Source: Lasiosphaeria ovina
Lineage: Eukaryota; Ascomycota; Sordariomycetes; Sordariales; Lasiosphaeriaceae
Direction: 5' to 3'
Length of the DNA: 64,000 bases
NCBI GenBank assembly: GCA_033439765.1
Contig: JAULSN010000009.1
Coordinates: forward strand, 2,170,001 to 2,234,000
In this document: piece after piece, positions 53,241 to 63,166 of the stretch
Layout: the number at the start of each line of letters is the position of its first letter
Numbering within the stretch: the first letter of the stretch is position 1
Notes under the pieces: model-generated
Told to the model about the DNA's origin: nothing
Databases searched by the model: none
The model's input: only the letters and a program-made list of their open reading frames with translations
Position numbers and translations under genes: made by a program

Positions 53241-53899
53241 TTTACCGTCTTCTGAGGTTCCGTCGGGTTAGTGGTTGGGGCCTGACGAGATGCACGCAAA
53301 ACTGGTTTTCGGCGGGATGCGCAAGTTCGAGAAAAAAAGAGCGACGGTCGAAATCTCTAAATGTGCTGGGGAGGATTTGTCATGCGTACCTTGGATGCTG
53401 TTGCGAGGCCTCAAAGAATCTAAGTCATGCCCATGCGTCGATATCCAGACCAATTTTTGTGTGCGCTCTGGTAATCGGCAGGGCTCGATAAAAATTTGCG
53501 GAACTACTGGGATTCCGGTTCCGGGTCTCCAAGTATTTCAGCCACAAATGAGCTCAGTGCGTGGGGCGCATTAGGGTTCCTTGGCGCTGTGGCTTCGATT
53601 CTGGAGTCGAAGACAGCCTCGGCTTCTTTCGTCATGTCCATCACCCGATTGATCCCAGTTTCAGTTTCCAACATTCCACTCTCCCTCTGCAGACACTACG
53701 GAAATGACGCCGCCAACCCTCCTTGATCTCCATTACGAGTCTTTGTACAGACCAAGGAGAAGCTCCGATCTGGAATAGCCCTGGGAGGGTTTTGGCAAGT
53801 GAAACTGGCCTGGAAAGCCTTGTCGGGGCATTTGCAACAGGGAGAGAGGGCCTCAGGCTTCGGCTCGGGGCAATTGAGCCTTTCGCGAGAGACAAAACT

Positions 53900-53928
53900 C
53901 CACGCTAACAATCATTCATCAGGGATTG
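53900..53928 (+). repeat. Dispersed MITE-like repeat, copy D (right end remnant)
   Basis: CCACGCTAACAATCATTC followed by ATCAGGGATTG matches the right terminus of copy B. Both are followed within about 35 bp by GTTGCTTCTC, so flanking sequence may also be shared. A weak match to the internal GCCCTGGAGGATTTT of copy C at about 53778 suggests a longer but badly eroded copy. Confidence 0.5.
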
Positions 53929-54468
53929 AATGAATGGACTGATGCATCCTTGTCCGTGTTGCTTCTCATTAACGACCCTATCAATAGCATGCTCTTGGCT
54001 TTAATTCCAGCGGTAAGTTGACTATGCTTCCGCCACTAGCACACACCGGTTTGCGTGTTCAACGTTGTGCTGCATCCAATCGACCGCCGCACACGGACTT
54101 GGACGGGAATTTCGCCGGTTCCTCCGGTCCGAGCATTGCTCATTCAACAACGCCAAGAGTTTTGTATCGATCTTTCCGCAATGTTTGACGCTGATCACTC
54201 AGTTGTAACATTTCACGCCGGCTTGGCAACTCGATCTTGGGAGGACAAGTTCCCTCTCCCGCTCAGCTCTTCGGCCTCAGAGTTATCGCCCTCAGGGATC
54301 AACGGGTCAGAACCGCCCGCTTGGAGAGTTGCTGACCACTGTGGCTTTGTCCGGCACAGGCCTATTCGTCGATTCTTTACCTTGCTCGGTCCAAGGTGGA
54401 GGCTTTGTACCGTCGTGAAGCTCAGCCTCTTTGCGAGGCATAAACAACTGATGCGCAATGTAAGACAG

Positions 54469-54470
<2 letters not shown>

Positions 54471-54502
<32 letters not shown>
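54471..54502. repeat. 32-base G homopolymer
   Basis: An unbroken run of 32 G on the plus strand. It can form stacked G-quadruplex structure. True length is uncertain, since such runs are often mis-sized in assemblies. Confidence 0.9.
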
Positions 54503-54503
<1 letters not shown>

Positions 54504-55735
54504 CAAAGCGAAGTCGGAATTCGTGACGCCGTACGGGGTATTCCGCAAGATATCAACAACACGGGTATGAGAATCTGAGTAAGACGGTGAGATTGTACGA
54601 TTCCTCGTTCAAGATTCGCTGCCTCGGTTTTCCCGGCCACTGTCTCTGATGCCTACAAGTCTCAAGCCAATGCTGGTTGGCTAGGTTCAGACTTAGTTGC
54701 CCACCTTCCTAACTAATTATGCCAAGGTCATGTGTCTCATTTGATGACAGACACATGACTCCATCTGCTTCAACCTGTGTTGAGCATGGCGGTGGAGGAC
54801 AACCTCTTCAATGACATTTGCATGGTGCTCAACTTGGTTTGGTCCTTGTTGGCATCAGATACTAGACTCAAATCCCATCCCATGCTTACATTACCTTCCA
54901 TGTTACCTACCGCGGGTAGTTGGTTGCATGCAACACTCTTGGGAGACCGTCCCGTTTACGGGATACGTACATGTACATGCACGGAGGAGCTTACGCGGTA
55001 GCTTTTCGGTGCGTCCCGCTGGACTCGTTGGCGATCGCCGTAGCGCCAGGCGGTATGTCCACTTGGTTTTGCGTTGTGCTAAAAACGAGTCTCAGCAACA
55101 GGTTATTCTTCCTATTCCTCCTTCTTGTGGTGAAACATTGGGAAAGCACAGCAATGTAATTGAGGTGGTTATCAGCTTGGCTTTTCCCGATTTGGAAATC
55201 GCCGTGCACAGCATTCGCTCGTGGGAGTCTTGGCTGTCCTAGGATATTCCGGAGGGATTTTGAACCTCCGTCCTTCCGTTCCCACCTCTCCGCCCGTGAA
55301 GGGTGAAGGAAAGGAAAGGAGGAAATCCACCCGCAATTGGTTGCTGTAAGTGCAGCAAGGCAGCTTAGCGCGGGAGTGATCATACTCTTCCCATATTAAA
55401 GACACTTTCCCTTGAATGGGTTAACGAGAATAAACTCGAGGACTGCAGCATCTGCGACTTGAAGTCTGCTGTCTCTTTGGAATCCTCCCAGCTTCGAACC
55501 CCTCTCTCCCCCGACACCAACTACCTGTCCTAAGCCTGCAGGTCCAATGCACAGTACCGCTTGATCTCGTTTCTCTTCCATTTGACCTACCTACCTATCT
55601 TGGATATCGGCCTGTCCTGCTGCACGCCGAGCGAGTGCTCGTCGAACACACCTTGTTTGGTCTTTCAAACACACCGACGCATCATACCTTACCTTAGGTA
55701 CCGGCACATTCATTACACCAAAGCTGCCACCCGAA

Positions 55736-56899
55736 ATGGGCGAGCCAATGGCTCTGTCAGCGTCTGACGTCGTGCTTGCAGAGGGGACACCAGAGCAGCG
55801 GCAGCTGGCCTGGCAGCTCAACGGAGTTTCGTGGGCACCGCCAATGCCGATTGACACGTATGTCGCGCGTGAGGAGCAGCTCTCTCAACACGAGCTCTGC
55901 AGGGACGGGCGGTGCAAGTACTGGGTCATCTACCTCAAAGGCTACCCGCGGCAGATCATCGCCAGCTGCGAGACGACGCGCAAGACGGTGCTCATCGCCA
56001 GGGACGGCGCCTCGAGAAAGGGACATGGCTACGCCATTGCCAGCGTCTACACCAACCCGGCCTACCGCAGGCTGGGCATGGCTGCCTTCCTCCTGCGCCG
56101 CGTCCAGGAGCAGATGGACCTGGACAGCGACTTCAGCGTCCTGTACAGCGACATTGGCAGGAGCTACTACTCGAGTCTCGGGTGGCGCGTCTTTCCCAGC
56201 TACCAGGTCACTCTCAGCCTAGTTGGCCGCGCCGCGCCGCCATCACCCACCACTGCCACATCGTCACCACCGCCGTCGCCGCCTGTCCCCTTTCAGCATA
56301 GCCAGCCGGCGCGGACGCGGCATCTGAAGCTTGGAGATCTGCCGGCACTGTGCGAGCAAGACGAGGCCCACCTCGCGCAGCGGTTCGCGGCACTCCCGTC
56401 GGGCGGCGGCATGACGCACGTAGCCTTCTCGCCGAGCTTTGCGCAGATCTCCTGGCAGCTCACGCGCGCCGAGTTCATGGCCGAGCGGCTGTTTGGCGGG
56501 AAGGCGGTGCCGAACAAGGGCGCCATCACCGAGAGCGGCAGGTCGTGGCTGTACTGGCACCACGACTTCCGCGAGCGCAAGCTAAAAGTGCTGCGCATCG
56601 TCTCGCTGCTGGACGAGGCCGACGCCGCCGCCGAGCAGCAGCGCATCGTCGACATCAAGGTCCTCCTAGAGGCGGCGCTGGCCGAGGCTAGCGCGTGGGG
56701 CCTGACCAGTGTCCTCGTCTGGGACCCCGACGAGCACACCACGCTTGGCTGCAAGGCAGCTGGCAACACGCACCCGGAAGATGTCAAGATCGTCTTTGAC
56801 GAGCGCAAGGACAAGAGCGTACCGAGCTTTCGCTGGGCGAGGGGCGAGGACTCGCGACAGACCGTGTGGGAGGACAGTTTCTATTACTGCTGGTGCTAA
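55736..56899 (+). CDS. LYC1: LYC1-type lysine/polyamine N-acetyltransferase (GNAT fold)
   Basis: Single exon, 387 residues from ATG 55736. The N-terminal half is a GNAT acetyltransferase: ASVYTNPAYRRLGMAAFLLRRV carries the acetyl-CoA pyrophosphate-binding R-x-x-G-x-A loop, followed by FSVLYSDIGRSYYSSLGWRVFP. A Ser/Pro/Thr linker (about residues 163-185) leads to a C-terminal region with HLKLGDLPALCEQDEAHL, LPSGGGMTHVAFSPSF, WLYWHHDFRERKLKVLRIV and VPSFRWARGE, the arrangement of fungal LYC1 proteins. Yarrowia LYC1 acetylates the side chain of lysine at the start of lysine breakdown; whether this homologue prefers lysine or another amine is not decided by sequence. There is no targeting signal. 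The start MGEPMALSASDVVLAEGTPEQ fits the family N-terminus. Confidence 0.8.
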   Translation: MGEPMALSASDVVLAEGTPEQRQLAWQLNGVSWAPPMPIDTYVAREEQLSQHELCRDGRCKYWVIYLKGYPRQIIASCETTRKTVLIARDGASRKGHGYAIASVYTNPAYRRLGMAAFLLRRVQEQMDLDSDFSVLYSDIGRSYYSSLGWRVFPSYQVTLSLVGRAAPPSPTTATSSPPPSPPVPFQHSQPARTRHLKLGDLPALCEQDEAHLAQRFAALPSGGGMTHVAFSPSFAQISWQLTRAEFMAERLFGGKAVPNKGAITESGRSWLYWHHDFRERKLKVLRIVSLLDEADAAAEQQRIVDIKVLLEAALAEASAWGLTSVLVWDPDEHTTLGCKAAGNTHPEDVKIVFDERKDKSVPSFRWARGEDSRQTVWEDSFYYCWC

Positions 56900-57399
56900 C
56901 GCCTTTTTCTTGTTTTGGTTGGGATGTGGCGTTTACCTAGCATTGTGTACTTTTTTGCCCTCTCTTTTAATAATTTTCTACCATGTGTTCATATTTGCCT
57001 CTTTTATCGTTACAGCATGATCTCATGCCATTTCTTTGCAACCCGGAGGGAACCGCATCTTGGCCATGGTTGTGTACAGAACTCTTTATGGATTTATCAT
57101 GTCATTGTGCAAAGTACCGGCGCCGATGTTCGGCCCCCTTGGCTAACGTACTTGTGGTTTTTTTATCTTTAAGAAGCGCTCAAGAGATGCTCGCCTACCT
57201 TGTTTGTTCTACGTACGTAGCCGACAAGAGAGTTGGATTCTCCGGGGAAAAAAAGGTTGCTGTCTCATTTGCCAAAGACGGGATATTCCAGGTCATTCTT
57301 ACGTGTGTTTCTTTGCCCAAACCAGAGCAGAAGTCTTTTGTCAGTTACTGATATTGAGGACTGTAATAATGGGATCACGGATACCAACCTACTGTAGTC

Positions 57400-57531
57400 C
57401 AATCCCTAAATATTTATTAGCGTGGAACCTACCTCCATTAGGGACAAACCTTCAGGGCGAGCCGTAAGTTATTAAAACCTTTCAAATATCTTAGAAAGTC
57501 CCCTACTAATAAGTATTCAGGGGCCGGATTG
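57400..57531 (-). repeat. Dispersed MITE-like repeat, copy E (short form, both termini kept)
   Basis: The left end reads CAATCCCTAAATATTTATTA and continues to GCGTGG. The right end, reverse-complemented, begins CAATCCGGCCCCTGAATACT and continues through TATTAG. These two ends are therefore terminal inverted repeats. Inside, AAACCTTCAGGGCGAGCCGT and AACCTTTCAAATATCTTAGA are the reverse complement of copy B sequences, so the copy is inverted relative to A-C. At 132 bp it is an internally deleted form. Confidence 0.75.
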
Positions 57532-57875
57532 TAATGTAGGTTCCAATAATATTCAGGCCAAAGTGAGTCAAGTGGTATCGATGTACTTCATACCTAAGCT
57601 TGTTGTGCATATGAACGTGGCCAGTGCCTAGTTCCTAGAACCCAAACACAAACGCAATATCAAGACTAAGACGAAGAAGAGATGACAGATCATGTACCAA
57701 CTACCGAGTCTCTTGAAACAAAATTAGTGAGGAATGTATTTGCTTGGAGAGGCCAGCTTGAAAATACCCGACGGGAATCATCAAAGGACGCGAGTTCGAG
57801 AGAGGCGACAAGAAAAATGTCCACCTTGTCCTTAAGTATGTACCTGACTTTACATGCGAACAAAACATGGAGCCT

Positions 57876-57917
57876 AGAACCTGGAACCTGGAACCTGGAA
57901 CCTGGGACCTGGAACCT
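57876..57917. repeat. 7-bp minisatellite GGAACCT, six units
   Basis: Six head-to-tail heptamers, four of them exactly GGAACCT, one AGAACCT and one GGGACCT. Intergenic. Confidence 0.9.
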
Positions 57918-58048
57918 AAGGTATGTAGGCAAGGTACATTCGGTGTACACAAACTCATTTCTTGTCGCGTATTCAGGCTTCTCGACATCCACGTCTCCGG
58001 TAAACAACTTAACACAGAAACCAAGTTTATTCCCTTCCGTCTGACAAG

Positions 58049-59400
58049 CTAAATAAATGGGCTTGGCCTTTTGTTGCAACCTGGCCCCCCATAGTTTTTA
58101 GAAGAGTAAAGATCTTCACAAATGCGGCAGTTTGTCGGGGGATTGTTCTTGACAGCATCCATACTACAGTCGTGGAATAGAGACTTGCCCACTTGCTGTG
58201 ACACTAGCACATTTTCGAGCCGCTGGAGTTGGCCAGGTCGAATACCATCTCCAGACTTATGCAAGGCGGGCTCCCCATGTCCGCAGTCGACCTCTTTCGC
58301 TGCGCACTTAGCGGTACAGCGAATGTGCTTTCCCATGTGTTCAATTACGGCGGCCCGTAGCATCTGAGAATCCAATTCCAAAACCACCGTCCCGCTCTGC
58401 CCAGGAAAAGGAGAGGGCTTGAGGACCCGTCTGTAAGCGGAAATCAGCCACGGCTCAAAGTTGGGAGCCCAGATGGTAAACCACGCAACGAAAAAGAGGA
58501 GTGGTCCTGTTAGGGGGTTTGCATCGGGCCATGCACAACCGACAGCTCTACGGGATGGATGATTAGTAGTAGTATTTGGGTATCAGGAGAGAGGTAGGTA
58601 AAGTAGCGGCTTACAGGACAGCCGTCTCTGGGTCGATGTAATTGCCGCCCATCTCATTTGGGGTTAGCTTTTCCAACCATTTCCTGTCGTTGCTGTAAAT
58701 GGAGACGGACACGCGTGCAGCCACGGTGGTAGAGCCAAGGTCCGACAATCCTGGATGCGAGGTTTTGAGAGTGAGGGTATTACGGGAGCCCTGACGGCCA
58801 ACGTAAATCGACAGAAACGGTACTCACAAAGACCCTGCGGTGGGGGGGCACAGCGGATCCATCGCCACGGCTATCTCATCGCCGACGCAGTGGTGGAGAT
58901 TGCCACGCCAGGAAGTTGGAACTGTAGGGGCCGAAGGGTTTCGTTTGTGTTGCCGCCGCCGCCGCCGCTGCTGCTGCTGCTGCTGGCTTGCTTGTCGTGA
59001 TACCAGTGAAGGGCCAGGTGGGCGGTTCATGGAGACTAGTACTGCTGTCCTGCTGATTGCCAATTGCGGTGGCAGCCGAAAATATCGAAACTGTAAGCGA
59101 CTGCCCGTTGTCTGGGGTCCTGGACGCGTGCGTTTGGAAGCAGCGCCGGCCCGGCGATGCTTGGTGCCGAAGGGACCTTAGTATCCGAAAGTGGCGCTGG
59201 GCTAGCAATGCCTGGTGCCAAAGGGGCCTTTATATCTGGCTCAGGGGACGGTACTACGCGAGAGCTCGGCGTCAAAACACGCCGCATCCTTTGCCATAGC
59301 TTGGATTTGCTTGTCGGGGTGGGTGGTATTGGCCGAGGTATCGATCGCTGTATAAGGGGGGGGGCAACGGCCCTTTCTCCTGGGAGTCCTGGTAAGCCAT
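58049..59400 (-). CDS. Unrecognised multi-exon gene, C-terminal exons resolved
   Basis: The last two exons are clear: 58790..58615 and 58547..58049, joined by GTAAGC and CGTAG into one frame, starting GSRNTLTLKTSHPGLSDLGS and continuing VSIYSNDRKWLEKL, GGNYIDPETAVLAVGCAWPD, a hydrophobic GPLLFFVAWFTIWAP, and a cysteine-rich end with HIRCTAKCAAKEVDCGHGEP and NCRICEDLYSS, to a stop at 58049. Upstream, protein-like pieces lie in other frames: a likely start MAYQDSQEKGPLPPP at 59400, a Pro/Ala/Ser-rich stretch (APLAPGIASPAPLSDTKVPS), and SWRGNLHHCVGDEIAVAMDP with ...PLCPPTAG. Their joins are not resolved. A run of nine C in the first piece (complement of 59356-59364) may shift the frame. It could be a secreted or membrane protein. 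I do not recognise the family; the whole could also be a decaying gene. Confidence 0.5.
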
Positions 59401-60741
59401 CTTATCCTGGTGTGTATGGTTCCGATAAAGAGAAGGAGAAGAGGGTGGTGGGATGGGGGTTGTGTACTAGCTAAAGAAAGAAGTTCCAAACGTTAGGAGT
59501 TGCGCAGGACGACTGAAATAGCTTGAGTCTTTTAGAGAGAGATGCGCCTTCCATTTCTATATGCAACCATGCCACGTGTGAGGCTAAGGCCGGCGCGAGA
59601 TCTCTTAAGGTATTATTTAACTTATCCGACGGAGCTCCTGCCTTTTCAAGGCATGTGGTCCCCCTTCTTGCTCTTTTAAACGCTCGCGCGTACGGGCGGG
59701 CTCGACATCTAACTTTTCCCAAGGGCCCCGACTCCCCCGCAGAAACTCAACCGGCGATCCCGTAATCGAAAAGAAAGGTGAAAAGGCGGCATGAGGAAAT
59801 AGACCTCGCTCGTATGGAAAATGTACAAAAGACAGCCCCTCCAGCCCGATTGGCATTTACTTTATTCCACTTCGATGTATATATACATCGTATGGACACG
59901 ATCGTTCACGTCTTACATGCCTCTTGCTTTCTCCCGACCGCTCTACGCTCTTTGCAGCTGTCTGAACGCTGTCAACAGCCTGTCATCTTGATGATTACCA
60001 GCCAGGTTGGCATACGTGTTCGCCACAGCCAAGTTTACTATAGAAGTATAAATATATAATGTGTGTAAGTGGTAGAAAAGGGTATCACGTGATCTAACTC
60101 CAAGATTCGAGGTTCCGAAGAGTTGACAAACGTTTCGTATTCCGTGTTCTGGTTGGCCGCAGCCCCTGTAAGGCCTCTGCGTCCAACGGCACCCTAGTCT
60201 GGGATCTGAGACCCCGGACGGAATACAATAGAGTTGAATCCCTGAATGTTTACGTATTAGCGGAGGAATTTCCAAGATTTGAAAGATCTCAATACCTTCT
60301 AGCTAGCCCTGGAGGATTTTTACTGAGAGAGGTAACAGCTCTTAGAATCCCAATTTTAGACTCCTAAAGGCCTTATTATCTCCTAGGAATAGCTATTAGG
60401 GGGTTTTCTAGGTCGGGTTATTTGTAATAATCTTTATCCGGTATCAGTGTCCAGGTACCACCCTAACATGCATCAAAGGATTAAGGACGGTCGCCCATCC
60501 TTGCAGATAAGCCCAAGCAGGCTTCTTTTCAGCAACCTGTCTCAGGCTAAGCCCGAACTAGAGGCCCAGGGCCAGCCTCACCGACAACTTTTGTTTCCAA
60601 TAGACTTCCGCCTTGCCCATCTCCGTATTACATGTTATGATGAATCGAATCTGAAGATAGCGTCCATCTTCCTCTGCAACGGGCAGGCTCCAAACGGCGG
60701 TGGAATGTGAAAGGCGGGCCAATCACAAGTCCCATTCGAAC
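59401..60741. other. Intergenic region with repeat copy C
   Basis: Divergent region between the unrecognised gene and the phosphodiesterase gene. Contains copy C of the repeat (60236-60484), and a TCACGTGA palindrome at 60085-60092. Several overlapping open frames at 59.5-59.9 kb look protein-like but match nothing I recognise and lack consistent splicing. Confidence 0.5.
60236..60484 (+). repeat. Dispersed MITE-like repeat, copy C
   Basis: About 249 bp. It starts GAATCCCTGAATGTTTACGT then ATTAGCGGAGG, continues TTTCCAAGATTTGAAAG, AGCCCTGGAGGATTTTTACT, TCCCAATTTTAGA, AAAGGCCTTATTATCTCCT, CCAGGTACCACCCTAAC, and ends CATCAAAGGATT. Nearly every block aligns with copy B, with many A/T substitutions in C, as expected after repeat-induced C-to-T change. 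Confidence 0.75.
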
Positions 60742-63166
60742 ATGGCGCCACATCTCCTGCCCCTAAACACGATCGCGGCTGCGGGCGCCCGCGACCTATC
60801 ACTGCTCTCCCCCTCCGAGTACGATGGCGACGCCGCGTCCATCCGCAGCGACCAGGACACGGACAGCGACGACGATGAACGCCAACTCCGCGCGCGCAAC
60901 AGCCGCGAGCTCCGCGCTCACGACAGGCTTGTCTTGATGGAGGAGGAAGAGCTGGACCAGTTGGTGACCGAGACGCGGAGGAGACAGGAGCGAGAACGGC
61001 GCGGCTCCAACTTGCCCATCCCAAATCCCCTGCGGCTGTTTGCCCGGCGCGGGAGCGACGCATCCGTCTCGAGGTCGAGGAGCCCTTCTGCTCAGCCCAC
61101 GCCCATCGACCTGCCCGCCGACGTCGTCTCGGAGAAGAGAAGCCTGAGAAAGGCGAGGCGGAAAGCCAAGAGGGAGCGGATATTAGCCGATGCGCAGCAC
61201 GGCGAAGATGGCGAGCTAATGTTCGAGATGGAGGAAGGAGGCATGAAGGACGGGAGCTCTACGGGCGATAGCAGCGACCGAGACGACAGCGACGAGGTCG
61301 ACAGGAGGGGCCTGCTGCAGCTGGCGGATACCAAGTCCAAGCGGAAACGGAACTGGTGCCGCTGGCTCCTGGTGTATTCGCTGATTGCCGTCGCCTTTGC
61401 CATCCTCGTCTTGTTGGCGTGGAAGCTGTCGATGGGGCGGAAGAAGAGGCCAGTCGGCAGCGGGCAGCTGGTGAGCAACGGCACGGCAATGTTCGCGCCG
61501 ACCACTATTTTGATCAGTCTGGATGGGTTCCGCGCCGACTTTCTCAACAGGGGGCTGACACCGAGGCTGAACGCCTTCGTCAAAGAAGGCGTCTCGCCGC
61601 TTTACATGCTGCCCTCGTTCCCCAGCGTCACCTTCCCAAACCACTACACTATTGCCACAGGCCTGTATCCAGAATCGCACGGCGTTGTAGGGAATACCTT
61701 CTGGGACCCTGCTCTGCAGGAGGAGTTTTTCTACACGGACGCCTCACGAAGTCTTGACCCCAAGTGGTGGGGGGGTGAGCCCTTCTGGATCACTGCCCAG
61801 CGTCAGAGGCTTAAGACTGCCATCCACATGTGGCCCGGCAGTGAGGCACATATCCTCGGCACCGAGCCGACGTACATGGACCAGTACAACGGAAAAGAGA
61901 AGCTCGCGAGAAAGGTTGACAGAATTCTCGACTTCTTGGACATGCCGGATTCCGAACGTCCTCAGATTATTGCGGCATATGTGCCGAATGTTGACTCCGA
62001 CGGGCACAAGTACGGACCCAACAGCACCGAAATCAGGTCCACTATCCAGAAGATCGATAAAATGCTGGACAAGATCTTCCAGGGACTCGAGGATCGGCAC
62101 TTGACCGGCATCGTCAATGTCATTGTAGTATCGGACCATGGCATGGCAACGACGGACATCTCCCGGCTTGTCCAGCTGGAGGACCTGGTAGACCTCGAGA
62201 AGATTGATCACACAGACGGCTGGCCGCTTGTTGGGTTGCGGCCCAAGAACCCAGCCGAGCTTCAGAGCATCTACAACGACCTGGTCGAGAAGACCAAGTC
62301 GAACCCGGGTCTCGATATATACCTTCGGGACGTCAACATGCCCGAACGGTACCACTTCTCCAAAAACGAGCGCATTGCCCCTCTGTGGATTGTGCCCAAG
62401 ACTGGCTGGGCCCTGGTGAAAATGGCCGAGATGAACCTAAAGGAAGCAAAGACCAAGGGGGTGGTGTATCATCCCCGAGGTCTCCACGGCTACGACCACG
62501 AGCACCCATTGATGAGAGCCATTTTTGTGGCCCGAGGCCCGGCTTTCCCGCACCAGCCCAATAGCCGGGTCGACAATTTCCGTAAGTACATATGCCGCCT
62601 CTAACTAAGTCCCCGCTAGGGTTTTGCTGGGCGTAATCTAACCTTCGAAATTTGTTTTAGAAAACATTGAGGTCTACAACATGCTCTGCGATTCTGTTGG
62701 CATTGAGCCCGTGCAGAACAACGGAACCCTCCGGCTCCCCTTGACGCCGATCGGGCTCCACAGCGGTGGTAACCCAGGCACCGAATCGAACAGCCCCCCA
62801 GATCCCGTGGTAGCTACGACTACAGCTGCTAGTAGCAGTACTATTACTGCTAGTGGTCAGACTTCTACTTCCTCGCCCGTAAAATCCATTGTAGTCGATC
62901 CTATTGTAGCTACGGCAACGATAGCTAAATCAAGTAGCTCTCCCGCTTCTACCGCCCCGTCGAACACGATCGGCGTGGACTTGCCGAAACCTGAGCCCAC
63001 GGAGCACCCGTCTGGCGGAGAGGACGATCCGGGGGTTGACGACGGCGAGGACACTGACGAGGACGTTGGCAACAGGAGCTTTTGGGATTGGATCACGGAC
63101 AAGGTGGATAAAATATGGGGCAAAATCTCTGGGTCCAAGTCGAGCGACGATCAGGAGACTTCTTAA
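60742..63166 (+). CDS. npp1: Ectonucleotide pyrophosphatase/phosphodiesterase, type II membrane protein
   Basis: Two exons, 60742..62581 and 62661..63166, joined as VDNFQNIEVYN (GTAAGT donor, TTTTAG acceptor); 781 residues. The N-terminal cytosolic part (1-205) is charged and disordered. One membrane span lies at about 206-228 (WLLVYSLIAVAFAILVLLAW), placing the catalytic domain in the lumen or outside. The alkaline-phosphatase-like core keeps its metal and catalytic residues: ILISLDGFRADF (Asp), PSFPSVTFPNHYTIATGLYP (nucleophile Thr), YVPNVDSDGHKYGP (Asp, His), VVSDHGMATT (Asp, His) and HGYDHEHPLMRAIF (His). It hydrolyses nucleotide phosphodiester bonds; yeast Npp1/Npp2 do this during phosphate starvation. 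The C-terminus carries a Thr/Ser-rich, acidic tail ending FWDWITDKVDKIWGKISG. The start ATG 60742 gives MAPHLLPLN; a frame further upstream has no better start. Confidence 0.93.

Larger units (their letters stand above)
53241..55735. other. Intergenic region with repeat remnant D and a 32-base G run
   Basis: Divergent region between rpl14 and the LYC1-type gene. Contains the right end of a repeat copy (53900-53928), a long G homopolymer (54471-54502), and CT-rich sequence before 55736 with ACCTACCTACC and TACCTTAGGTACC motifs. No gene supported. Confidence 0.5.
56900..58048. other. AT-rich convergent intergenic region with repeat copy E and a heptamer repeat
   Basis: Between the LYC1-type gene and the 3' end of the unrecognised minus-strand gene. 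It holds a 132-bp fold-back repeat (57400-57531) and a heptamer minisatellite (57876-57917). No coding gene supported. Confidence 0.6.

Noticed and set aside
55480..55510. B-box-like element on the minus strand
   Set aside because: Flanking bases do not form a T stem and no tRNA fold could be drawn.
59471..59856. Overlapping protein-like frames on both strands, considered as a transposon gag fragment
   Set aside because: No motif of gag, pol or any known family and no repeats at the ends; evidence too weak to list as a mobile element.
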